Source of the DNA: JAIVGV01 sp031425275
GTDB taxonomy: Bacteria > Acidobacteriota > Blastocatellia > Pyrinomonadales > Pyrinomonadaceae
Assembly: GCA_031425275.1 (NCBI GenBank)
Contig: JANPJA010000057.1
Location: 62,001 to 126,000, forward strand
Length of the DNA: 64,000 nt
Direction: 5' to 3'
This document shows, piece by piece, positions 1-9,200 of this stretch. Each line of letters starts with the position of its first letter. Positions within the stretch are counted from its first letter, which is position 1. The notes under the pieces are model-generated. The model searched no databases. It saw only the letters and a program-made list of their open reading frames with translations, and had not been told where the DNA came from. Made by a program: the position numbers and the translations under genes.

Positions 1-281
1 TACCAGACGTTGTAGATGTCGAACCAGCCGAGCGTGCCGAAGAGGAGCCGCGTGGCGGGCGTCAGGCCGGCGAAGTACAGGTCGAATTTATCGACCTGCT
101 TCTGCATGACGAGCATTCCGATCATGCTCAGGGCGACGAGCAGCATCAGCATCGTGACGCCGAAGCGCACGGAGCTGAGCAGGTTCAGGACGCGGGTGAT
201 GACGGACGCCCCGGCGCGTTCGGACTTCGCGGGGGCGGCCTCGACACGTATCTCGGCCTTGGTTTCTTCGAGTGCGGACAT
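1..281 (-). CDS. ResB-like cytochrome c biogenesis protein, N-terminal part (cut by window edge)
   Basis: Translating the reverse strand from the ATG at 281 gives 93 residues running off the window. After a charged N-terminus of about 30 residues there is a hydrophobic segment (LLSSVRFGVTMLMLLVALSM), then an acidic loop with AGLTPATRLLFGTLGWFDIY. This pattern, one membrane helix followed by a periplasmic loop ending in a G-x-FD-x-Y stretch, resembles the start of ResB (CcsB/Ccs1) proteins, which help ligate haem to c-type cytochromes outside the membrane. The assignment fits the ten-haem cytochrome encoded near 6.3 kb but rests on about 90 residues only. No other in-frame ATG lies just upstream and the ribosome site is weak. 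Confidence 0.6.
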   Translation of the reverse strand, partial: MSALEETKAEIRVEAAPAKSERAGASVITRVLNLLSSVRFGVTMLMLLVALSMIGMLVMQKQVDKFDLYFAGLTPATRLLFGTLGWFDIYNVW

Positions 282-535
282 CGTGTTGAAGTCTATCTCG
301 GCAACTTTAACCGTGAAGTAACGGCGATGAAAAATCCTGCCGGCGCGGGCCCGGGCCGCAGGTCATGTAATGACCAAATCATACCTGAGCGCCAACCCTT
401 TGCGCAAAGTCGTCACCCTCAGAAAATGTCGCCCAAACTCGCGCGTCAATTACGTAATCGCGTGTGCTATCATTCCCGTTGAAAATAACTTCTGACCCGA
501 TTCTTAAACATTCCACCAGCGAGCATTTCTCGAAG

Positions 536-1300
536 ATGAACATCCGCAACCTACTCTTCTGCGTCGGCGGCCTCGCCCTCGGATTCTTCGCCGGTCTCTA
601 TCTCGCTAACCAAATTAATGTGCCCGCGCGCCCCGCGCCCGACGCATCCGCGGCGGCCTCCGAGGGTGGAGGCACGGCCGGCCCGCTCGACGCCGAAAAA
701 TCCGGCGGCCCGCTCCCGCCCGGCCACCCCGACATTAGCTCGACCGCCTCGGACGGCTCGCCCGCCGACCCGAACGGCGCGGCCGCGACCAACGCCGACG
801 CGCAGAAGGCCATGGAAGCGGCCGACCGCCAGACCGGCGACTTCGATCTCCAACGTGAGGCCGCCCGCACCTTCTTCAACCTCCGCGCCTACGATAAGGC
901 CGCGCTCTATCTCGACCGCGCGCTCAAGCTCAGGCCGAAGGACGCGGACGCGCTCGTCCTCGCGGGTAACAACAAGTATGACGCGGGCGACTACCCGGCC
1001 GCCGCCGCCTTTTACGAGCGCGCCCTCGCCGTCAAACCCGGCGACGCGGACGTGCTGGGCGATCTCGGCAACACCTACTACCAGCGGCAGCCGCCCGATT
1101 ACGCGCGAGCCGTGGAGGAGTATCGAAAGGCCGTCGCCATTAATCCCCGCCACGAGGTTTCCTTGCAGAACATGGCCTCGGCCTCCGTCAAGTTGGGCGA
1201 CAAGGCGGCGGCACAAGAAGCGGTTGAAAAACTAGCCGCCGCCAACCCCGCTAACCGATTCATCGAGCCACTCCGCGCCGCCGTCGCACAGATGCCGTGA
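536..1300 (+). CDS. Membrane-anchored TPR protein
   Basis: A 254-residue protein if started at the ATG at 536; a start at 464 is open but would put 24 polar residues before the membrane segment. The N-terminus is one hydrophobic helix (LLFCVGGLALGFFAGLYLAN), followed by a Pro/Ala/Gly-rich linker to about residue 100. About four tetratricopeptide repeats follow, with typical signatures such as DADALVLAGNNKYDAGDY and AVEEYRKAVAINPRH. Such proteins are usually scaffolds on the periplasmic face of the inner membrane. No enzymatic motif is seen and the partner is unknown. The gene ends at a strong inverted repeat shared with the convergent gene on the other strand. Confidence 0.8.
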   Translation: MNIRNLLFCVGGLALGFFAGLYLANQINVPARPAPDASAAASEGGGTAGPLDAEKSGGPLPPGHPDISSTASDGSPADPNGAAATNADAQKAMEAADRQTGDFDLQREAARTFFNLRAYDKAALYLDRALKLRPKDADALVLAGNNKYDAGDYPAAAAFYERALAVKPGDADVLGDLGNTYYQRQPPDYARAVEEYRKAVAINPRHEVSLQNMASASVKLGDKAAAQEAVEKLAAANPANRFIEPLRAAVAQMP

Positions 1301-1301
1301 G

Positions 1302-1455
1302 TAGCTGTCAGCTATTAGCTGTTAGCTGTTAGCTCAGCAACGAACCAAGAAGTGAATTCAAAAGGCGTTAGGCACTCTGATTCAGAGTGCCTAACGCCAT
1401 TCCTTTTGGCTAACAGCTAACGGCTAACAGCTAACGTCTAACAGTTAACAGCTAG
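1302..1455. repeat. Heptamer inverted array (TTAGCTG family)
   Basis: The left arm (1302-1334) is built from variants of TTAGCTG. The right arm (1409-1455) is built from the reverse complement CTAACAG and variants. The arms flank a perfect 17-bp hairpin at 1364-1398, so a transcript through the gap could fold into one long nested structure. The element lies between two convergent genes. Confidence 0.85.
1364..1398. terminator. 17-bp perfect hairpin between convergent genes
   Basis: Positions 1364-1380 and 1382-1398 are perfect reverse complements around one unpaired base. The outside carries an A-run on the left and CCTTTT on the right, so the structure can act as a bidirectional intrinsic terminator for the TPR gene and for the DUF336 gene on the opposite strand. 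Confidence 0.6.
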
Positions 1456-1462
1456 AAGCTTT

Positions 1463-3661
1463 TCACAAATTCGGGCTGCGCGGAAACTTCACGAACGGCA
1501 GGCGGACGCCGCGGACGAATAATTGATCGGAGCGGATCGGGGCGGGGGCGGCGAAGCCGGTGCTGCCGGCGGCCGCGATCAGGTCGTCCTGATCGATGCC
1601 GTCGCCGCTGATGCCGACGGCCCCGACCAGCTCGCCGTCCTTGTAGAGCGGGACGCTGCCCGCGAAAATTTGTAGCCCGTTCGGCAGACTCGGGATGTTT
1701 GAGCAGGGCACGTTGGCCGGCATCGAGGGCGGGGCCGCGAGAGTCTGCACCAAGTTGTCCCTGATCAGATCGAGTTGCAGGCCGAGATTAAAGATGCTCC
1801 ACCGACTGATGGGCGTGCTGAACGGTCCCGGCGGCTCGCCGTCGATGCCGTCGGGGTAAAATGGGCGGTGCAAAAAGCCGATGGCGCGGTCGCTGTGGGC
1901 TATTGTGCCGTCGAGCGCGAGGCCGTCGGCCGCGGCGCGCTCGGCGTATCCCGCCAGACCAGCGCCGCGCAGCAGCGCGCCCGCGTTGTGGCGCGAGAAG
2001 AACGCGGCCGTGCGCGCCTTCTGCACCGACACGTCGAAACCGAAGACGGGCGCGTCCTGCGTGCGGAAGATGCCGAGCACGCGCCCCTCCGTATCGACGA
2101 CCGCGATGCTCACGCGGGCCGCGCTCCCGAGCGGCTGGCGGATGGCCGCGCGCGTGATGTCCGCCTGCCGCGCGGCTTGGCCGATGATCCTGTCCACCTC
2201 CCCGGCCGTCAGCGCGCGCGCCGAGCCGGAGAGACTGTTGCGGAACGGGAAGAAGCGGAGATCGACCGCGCCGCTCACGCCGCCGACGGTCGTGGGTACG
2301 AAAGCCGAAGGCTGTGCCGCGCGGATGGGGTAGGCGGGATCGACCGAGCCGGGGAGACTAACGAAGGCCGGCGTCGGCGACTGAGGCAAGTCGCCATCGG
2401 TGACGTTGACGAACGGCAACCGCACGCCGTCAACGAGGATGTTGTCGCCGCGAATGAGGGCGGGCGTGTCATAGTTCCGCGCGGCCGCCGCGGCGATGAT
2501 CTCCTCGAAGGGCTTGTCGAAGTCGCGCGGGTCGCGGTCAACGGTGTAGATGCCGTCGCCCTCGATGCCGACGCCGCCGACGTGGAGGCCGTTTTTGTAG
2601 AGCGGGATGCTCCCCGGATCGGCGGAGAGGCCGAAGGGCAGCCCCGGCTTCTTCACGTCGGAGCATTCGAGTTGGGAGAACTGCACGCCGTAGAGCGGCC
2701 CGCCCGGCCGGAAGCTGATCCCCGGCGGGACGTGCTCCTGAATAATGAAGCCGGCCGTGCGCGTCGTGAAGGCGTTGCCTTGCGTGCTGAAAAACGCGGC
2801 CGTGCCGGCCTTCGAGATCGCGGCCCGCGCGACCGGCCTTAGCGAGGCCGGCAGCCGCGCGCCTTCCAAGCCTTCCGCGACCAGACCCGTGATCGGGTTC
2901 GGCGTCTGCGTGAACCCGGTGCCGCCGCGAAACTCAAGCGTCGCGGGCGCGCCCGTCATCGAGAAGACGCCGAGTGTGTTCCCTTCCTTATCGACGACGG
3001 CGACCGTCACGGCTCGGTTCAGAGCGACGGCGGCGGCGACGGCCTGCGCGATGACCGTTTGCACGTCGCCGGTAGAGAGATCGCCGGCGGTGGTCGCGTT
3101 CGGGTTCGGCGTCGGCACGGAGGTGGGCGGGGCGGGAGTCGGGCCGGAGCCTTGATCATCCGGCGGGCCGCCGCCGACGTGGCCGATGGCGACGCGGACG
3201 CGGTTGCTTGGCGTCCCGCTGCGACGGATGCGCACCAGCACGTCGCCCGCGTCGGCCAACTCGTCCGGCAGGCGCAACGTGACCGACTGCATCCAACGCT
3301 CGCCCGGCACGGGGCCGACGTGCTCGACCGCGAGCGGGTGGAGGCGGCGCGCGGCGTCTTCGGCGTCGGCCGTGACGTTCGCCGCGCTGTCGCCGCCGTC
3401 GAGGTTGAGGACGAAAATCTGGATGCGCGTCCGCCGGTCGAGGCCGAGCGAGTGGCGCGCGGTCAGGCCGAAAGGCTCGCGCAGCCGCGAGACGGATTCG
3501 AGGGCGACGGCGCGCGTCGAGTCCGGCTCACTGACTAATACCGGTCGAGTCGCCTGAGCCGACGAACTCACATCGGCGTGCCGGAAGACGAGGCACGCGA
3601 GACAGAGGGCGGGGACGATGAAGGCCGCGAGACGCCGGCCGCGTTTTGCTTGGTTGGGCAT
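1463..3661 (-). CDS. Secreted protein with two DUF336 (GlcG/HbpS-like) domains
   Basis: A 732-residue protein when started at the ATG at 3661, which gives a clean signal peptide (RRLAAFIVPALCLACLVF). A start 25 codons upstream is open but hides the signal. After about 170 residues of exported linker, ending in a Pro/Thr-rich stretch, come two related regions. Each begins with a helix and a strand of the type VTVAVVDKEGNTLGVF or VSIAVVDTEGRVLGIF and ends with SIPLYKNGLHVGGVGIEGDG or SVPLYKDGELVGAVGISGDG. This is the heme-degrading/heme-binding DUF336 (GlcG, HbpS) fold; here the unit is duplicated and exported, whereas family members are usually single-domain proteins of about 140 residues. Ligand unknown; a role with haem or redox cofactors is inference. 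Confidence 0.75.
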   Translation of the reverse strand: MPNQAKRGRRLAAFIVPALCLACLVFRHADVSSSAQATRPVLVSEPDSTRAVALESVSRLREPFGLTARHSLGLDRRTRIQIFVLNLDGGDSAANVTADAEDAARRLHPLAVEHVGPVPGERWMQSVTLRLPDELADAGDVLVRIRRSGTPSNRVRVAIGHVGGGPPDDQGSGPTPAPPTSVPTPNPNATTAGDLSTGDVQTVIAQAVAAAVALNRAVTVAVVDKEGNTLGVFSMTGAPATLEFRGGTGFTQTPNPITGLVAEGLEGARLPASLRPVARAAISKAGTAAFFSTQGNAFTTRTAGFIIQEHVPPGISFRPGGPLYGVQFSQLECSDVKKPGLPFGLSADPGSIPLYKNGLHVGGVGIEGDGIYTVDRDPRDFDKPFEEIIAAAAARNYDTPALIRGDNILVDGVRLPFVNVTDGDLPQSPTPAFVSLPGSVDPAYPIRAAQPSAFVPTTVGGVSGAVDLRFFPFRNSLSGSARALTAGEVDRIIGQAARQADITRAAIRQPLGSAARVSIAVVDTEGRVLGIFRTQDAPVFGFDVSVQKARTAAFFSRHNAGALLRGAGLAGYAERAAADGLALDGTIAHSDRAIGFLHRPFYPDGIDGEPPGPFSTPISRWSIFNLGLQLDLIRDNLVQTLAAPPSMPANVPCSNIPSLPNGLQIFAGSVPLYKDGELVGAVGISGDGIDQDDLIAAAGSTGFAAPAPIRSDQLFVRGVRLPFVKFPRSPNL

Positions 3662-3995
3662 TCGACTCTCGTGCGAAATAGCTTGTCGAAATGAGTCAGA
3701 GAAAATAACCAGTGGCGAATCGAGAAGCGGTTCCAATTTATCACTTCCCGTTCGCGAGTCAAGACTAAAGCCGCGCCGCGATGATTAACCGTCATCGTGT
3801 CGCGGTGCGCGCGGGAAAATTACTTCCCATCCGTCGTGGTTCTGTGCTACATACGAAAGCCTTGCACCGAATCAAGTTTTTCGTTAACTGAAAGCTCGAC
3901 CGCGCCGCGCAAACCTGCGGCACTTCCGAAGCAGAAGCAAGTGGACTAAATCCAACGCGGGCCTTCGCGGCCCACGCCTCTGCCAAAAACTTTTC
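3662..3995. other. Divergent intergenic region, no gene seen
   Basis: This gap separates the divergent DUF336 gene and the outer-membrane barrel gene and should hold both promoters. I see no convincing coding frame. A short GC hairpin (GGGCC/GGCCC around 3957-3972) lies in the probable leader of the plus-strand gene. No clear operator was recognised. Confidence 0.4.
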
Positions 3996-6110
3996 ATGTC
4001 GTCGTCCAACAAACTCAGGGCCAGTTTCGTGCGTGCCGGTGCGCTCGCGCTCCTGCTTCTGCTGCCCGGCCCGCACGCCCTCGCCCTGCGCCAGCGAGGC
4101 CGCATCAACGGCATCGTGCGCAACCCCGCGAAGGCCCCGGTCGCGGGCGCGTTGGTCACGGCGATCAATCAGGTCACTTCGCGACGCCGATTGACGAAGA
4201 CGGGCGCGGACGGCCGCTTCGACTTCAGCGTCCCGCCGGGCGCGTATCGCATCCTCGTCGATGCGCCCGCTTCGCCCCGCTTCGACCGCGAGAACGTCAT
4301 CGTCGAGCCGGACAGGGACGCCGCCGTCGAAATCGAGTTGAAGGCCAAGCCCGAAGGCGAGAAGCCCGCGCCAATTATTGATCCCACCGCGGGCGAGCGA
4401 ACGCCCGGCGCGGCCGGCGGCGAGACAGTCGAATCCGCCCCGCAGACCGATGCCCGCACGCGCGAAATGCGCGACCGCTGGCGCATTAACTTCCCCGAGT
4501 ACGACCGCTACGGCAGCCCCGCCGGCGGGCGCGACATCCCTTTTAAGCGCGGCAAGTGGTACGACCCGTACAGTCAGAATTTAATCAAGGGCGACTACCC
4601 CGTCTTCGGCAACAAAGTTTTCCTGATCCTCTCCGCCGTCGATTCCCTGACGGTCGAGCAGCGGCGCACGCCCATCCCGTCGAACATCAACAGCGCGCGG
4701 CCCGGCAGCGCGGAGTTTTTCGGCAAGCCCGAAGTGCTGGCCGCCAACCACACGCTGCAATTCTCTTTCGAGATGTTCCACGGCGACACCACCTTCCGCC
4801 CGCGCAACTGGGCGATCAAAATCTCGCCCATCTTGAGCATCCCGAACTACGTCCGCACGCGCGAGGTCGGCGTCATCAACGTCGATCCGCGACGCGGCAC
4901 GAACCGCACCGACTGGCATTTGGCCCTCGAAGACGCCTTCGCCGAAGTGAAGCTCAAAGACACGAACGCGAACTTTGATTTCGTCTCGGTGCGCGCCGGC
5001 ATCCAGCCCTTCGTCTCCGACTTCCGCGGCTTCCTCTACACCGACAACAACCTCGGCGCGCGCGTCTTCGGCGCGTTCGACAACAACCGCTACCAGTTCA
5101 ACCTCGCCTACTTCTCGCAGCTTGAGAAGGACACGAATAGCGGCCTCAACCGCTTCGACACGCGCCACCAAAACGTTTACATCTTCAACCTCTTCCGCCA
5201 GGACTTTATTCAGAAGGGCCACACTCTCCAGACCACGTTTGCTTACAACGACGACCGCCGCTCCACGCAGTTCGACCGCAACGGCTTCCTCGTCCGCCCC
5301 GCGCTCGTCGGCGACGCCCGGCCGCACGCCGTCAAGGTCGGCTACTTCGGCGTCAACACCGACGGCCACCTCGGCCTCATCAACCTGACCACCTCCTACT
5401 ATTTCGCCAAGGGCCGCGACGAGCGCAACCCCATCGCCGGCCGTTCGCAAACGATCCGCGCGCACATGGCCGCCGGCGAGGCGTCGATTGACAAAGACTA
5501 CCTCCGCTTCCGCGCGTCCGCCTTCTTCGCCTCCGGCGACAAGAACCCGACCGACGGCGCGGCCACGGGCTTCGACTCCATCCTCGACGATCCGAACTTC
5601 GTCGGCGGCCAGTTCTCTTTCTGGAACCGCGTCGGCATCCCGCTGACGCAGACCGCGGTCGGCCTCACGCAGCCGAACAGCCTGCTGCCTTCACTGCGGA
5701 GCAGCAAGACGCAGGGGCAGGCCAACTTCGTCAACCCCGGCATCCTGATCTACAACGGCGGCGTGGACGTGGAAGTGACGCAGCGCATCAAGACGATCTT
5801 CAACGCCAACTACTTGCGCTTCCACCGCACCGAGTCGCTCGAATACCTGCTCTTCCAGAACCGCATCCGCCACGACATCGGTTGGGACTTGAGCCTCGGC
5901 GTTGTCTATCGCCCCCTGCTCATCAACAACGTGCAATTCACCTTCGGCGCATCGACCCTCAAGCCGGGGCGCGGCTTCCGCGACATCTACACCGACGCCA
6001 CGCGCAACTGCCCGCCGGGCGTCCCCGACTATTGCGCGTCGGACGGCGTCGTCATCAACCCCTCGAAGCCGCTCTACTCGATCTTCGCGGGCCTGAAGTT
6101 TATTTTCTGA
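3996..6110 (+). CDS. Outer-membrane beta-barrel protein with CarboxypepD_reg-like domain
   Basis: 704 residues. An export signal (RAGALALLLLLPGPHALA) is followed by a CarboxypepD_reg-like domain at about residues 35-105 (INGIVRNPAKAPVAGALVTA, then DGRFDFSVPPGAYRILV). A linker to about residue 160 leads into a long region of alternating aromatic strands ending in a terminal phenylalanine (FAGLKFIF), the usual C-terminal signal of outer-membrane barrels. I see no TonB box or plug, so a porin-like role is as likely as a TonB-dependent receptor. The next gene, 171 bp downstream, encodes a ten-haem cytochrome, so the pair could form an electron conduit; that is inference from adjacency. Confidence 0.75.
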   Translation: MSSSNKLRASFVRAGALALLLLLPGPHALALRQRGRINGIVRNPAKAPVAGALVTAINQVTSRRRLTKTGADGRFDFSVPPGAYRILVDAPASPRFDRENVIVEPDRDAAVEIELKAKPEGEKPAPIIDPTAGERTPGAAGGETVESAPQTDARTREMRDRWRINFPEYDRYGSPAGGRDIPFKRGKWYDPYSQNLIKGDYPVFGNKVFLILSAVDSLTVEQRRTPIPSNINSARPGSAEFFGKPEVLAANHTLQFSFEMFHGDTTFRPRNWAIKISPILSIPNYVRTREVGVINVDPRRGTNRTDWHLALEDAFAEVKLKDTNANFDFVSVRAGIQPFVSDFRGFLYTDNNLGARVFGAFDNNRYQFNLAYFSQLEKDTNSGLNRFDTRHQNVYIFNLFRQDFIQKGHTLQTTFAYNDDRRSTQFDRNGFLVRPALVGDARPHAVKVGYFGVNTDGHLGLINLTTSYYFAKGRDERNPIAGRSQTIRAHMAAGEASIDKDYLRFRASAFFASGDKNPTDGAATGFDSILDDPNFVGGQFSFWNRVGIPLTQTAVGLTQPNSLLPSLRSSKTQGQANFVNPGILIYNGGVDVEVTQRIKTIFNANYLRFHRTESLEYLLFQNRIRHDIGWDLSLGVVYRPLLINNVQFTFGASTLKPGRGFRDIYTDATRNCPPGVPDYCASDGVVINPSKPLYSIFAGLKFIF

Positions 6111-6160
6111 TGCCTGCAAGGAGTTTATTGATGAGTGTGTGTCGCGCGCTACAAATTTGT

Positions 6161-6228
6161 CGGGGCAGGGCTTGCCCCGGCCCGCCGCTATAGTGACCAC
6201 GCGGGCAGGGACAAGCCCCGCCCCTACA
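6161..6228. repeat. GC-rich inverted repeat, same family as the 10.5 kb element
   Basis: The right arm (6201-6228, beginning GCGGGCAGGGACAAGC) is nearly identical to the right arm at 10623-10650. The left arm (6161-6188) is a diverged partner. It lies between the barrel gene and the cytochrome gene. Confidence 0.75.
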
Positions 6229-6281
6229 GTTATCAAGCACGCCGATAAATTTAAAGCGAGTTCGTAACTTCGGAGAAACAT

Positions 6282-9200
6282 TTGGAGATCAACAGAAATA
6301 ACTTCACGGGGGCCTTTGAGACGGGCGTTAACGGCGCGGCCGACCGCCTCAAACTTACTTTCCTGATCGCGGCCGTCGTCACGGCCGCGCTGCTCGCCTT
6401 CGGCGTCGCGCGATCCTCCGCGAACGCGGGGCGCGCGGGGTCGAACACGCGCGCCGGTGCGACGGCTGCGCAAACTCCCGCCGCGAGCGCGACGGAAAAG
6501 AAGGAAGTCTCACCCCTGCCCGAAGGCTGTGTCGCGTGTCACGCGCAGATCGAGCCGATGCACGTGACCGACAGCGGGAAGATTGAGAAGGGCGACCGCG
6601 ACGGCCAGAACCTCTCCTGCTCCTACTGCCACGGCGGCAACCCCGCGACCAAGATCAAAGAAGAGGCGCACGTCCGCCCTCGCTTCCCCCGCGAGTGGGA
6701 GCGCGACGGCAAGCCTTCGAGCGCGAACCCGGAGCGCGGCATCACGCTGATGAACCGCGAGAGCTGGGAGTTCGTCCGCTTCGTCAACCCGGCCGACTTG
6801 CGCGTCACGCAGAAGACCTGCGGCGAGTGTCACGGCGCGGAGGTCGCCGCCAACGACAACAGCATGATGCGCCACGGGGCGATGCTCTGGGGCGCGGCCC
6901 TCTACAACAACGGCGGCTTCCCCCTCAAGGATTCGCGTTTCGGCGAAGCTTATTCGGATGAGACCGGCGCGCCCCTCCGACTCATTCAAACCCCGCAGCC
7001 GACGCGGGAGCAGCAGCTCGCGAAGGGCTGGATTCCCTTCCTCGACCCGCTCCCGCGCTGGGAAATTTCGCAACCCGGCAACATCCTCCGCGTCTTCGAG
7101 CGCGGCGGCAAGCGCCGTCTCGAAGTGGGACTCCCCGACCGCGAGGAAGACCCCGGTCGCCCCGACAAGGGCTTAAGCCCGCGCGGACTCGGCACCAACA
7201 ACCGCACCGATCCCGTTTACCTCGGCCTGCAAAAAACGCGGCTCCTCGACCCGACGCTCAACCACCTCGGCACCAACGATCACCCCGGCGACTTCCGCTC
7301 CTCCGGCTGCACGGCCTGCCACGTCGTCTATGCGAACGACCGCAGTCCCGTCAACTCCGGCTCTTACGCGCGGTTCGGCAACACCGGCACCTCGGCCTCG
7401 GCCGACACTTCGATCCCTAAGAACGAGCCGGGCCACCCCGTCAAGCATCAGTTCACCAACCGCATCCCCACCTCGCAGTGCATGGTCTGCCACATGCATC
7501 CGGGGACGAACATGGTCGCCACCTACACCGGGATGATGTGGTGGGACAACGAGACGGACGGCGACAAGCTCTACCCCGCGAAGCAGCACAACCCTTCGCA
7601 GGATGAAGAACAGGAGAAGCTCAACCGCAACCCCGAAGGCGCGTCGCTGCGCGGCCTCTGGTCGGAGCGCAAATTCAAAGACCGCGTCTCGCCCGACGAC
7701 TTCCTCGTCCGCGTCGGCGAACCATTCGGCGAGCTCAACCGCTCATTCAAGCGCATCCAGCTCGGCGACGCGCACGGCCACGGCTGGCTCTTCCGCGCCG
7801 TCTTCAAACGCGACCGCCGGGGCCGCGTGCTCGACTCGGAGGGCCGCGTCGTCGAGAACCCGACCGCCGAACAGCTCGGCCGCGCCGTCGCCTATCAGGA
7901 TTCCGACAACGTCGAGTTGAAGTCGAAACCGCCCGCCGGCCAGCCCGTCCACCTCAAAGACATCCATCTTGAAAAAGGGATGCACTGCGCCGACTGCCAC
8001 TTCCGCCAAGACGCGCACGGCACGGGCATCCTCTACAACGAGCCGCGCGCGGCGATAGAGATCAGTTGCGCGGATTGCCACGGCACGATCCGCGAGCGGG
8101 CCAAGCTCCTTACGTCGGGATTCGCCGCCGGGCAGGGCATCAAGGACGGCAAACTAATTGACGAAGAGCGCGGCCGGAATTTGCGCGCCCCGCGTTCAGG
8201 TAACAAAGACATCACGCGCAATCTCTACGCTCGCGACGCGGCGGGCCAGAAGATTCCCGTCTTCGAGTTGGCCCCCGCGGCCGGGTTGAAGAAAACGAAG
8301 CAGGGGGCTGACGGCAAAGAGACGACGGTCGAGCTCAAGCAGGGCGAGATCGTGCAGAACTCACTCGTCGAGCCGGGCAAGTGGTGGCGCGTCAAGCAGA
8401 CCATCGACACGCTCGACCCGAAGTCGAAGGACTACAACGAGCTGTCGCGTTACGCCAAGACCGTCCGCCGCGACAACCAGACGTGGGGCGACGTGCCGGC
8501 GAAAGACGACGAACTGGCGCACGCCGACAAGTCGATGACTTGTTTCGCCTGTCACACTTCGTGGATGACATCCTGCTTCGGCTGCCACCTCTCGATGAAG
8601 GCCAACCGCAAGATGCCCAACCGGCACAACGAGGGCGAGGACTCGCGCAACTACACGACCTACAACTTTCAGGTTTTAAGAGATGACGTGTTTATGCTCG
8701 GCCGCGACGGCACGGTGACGGGCAACCGCGTCGCGCCCGTCGCCTCGCGCTCGGCCGTCCTCGTCAGCTCGCAGAACCAGAGCCGCGAGTGGATTTATTC
8801 GCAGCAGCAGACCGTCTCGGCCGAAGGTTTTTCGGGGCAGTCGTTCTCCACCCACGTCCCGCACACCGTCCGCACCACCGAGACGCGGGGCTGCACGGAC
8901 TGCCACCTGTCGAAGGAGAACGATAACAACGCGTGGATGGCGCAGCTCATGCTGCAAGGCACGAACTTCGTCAACTTCATGGGCCGATACGTCTATGTCG
9001 CCGCCGAGCACTCGCTCGAAGTCGTCCCCGTCACCGAGCACGAGGAGCCGCAGGCCGTCATCGGCAGCACGCTGCACAAGCTCGCCTACCCCGACTTCCA
9101 CCAGAAGTTCGTTGACGGCGGGCGACGGCTCAAGGTCTTCTTCGAGCACGTCGGCAACCCCGAAGTCTTGCAGGTGCAACTGCGCGGCGAGTACGCCTAC

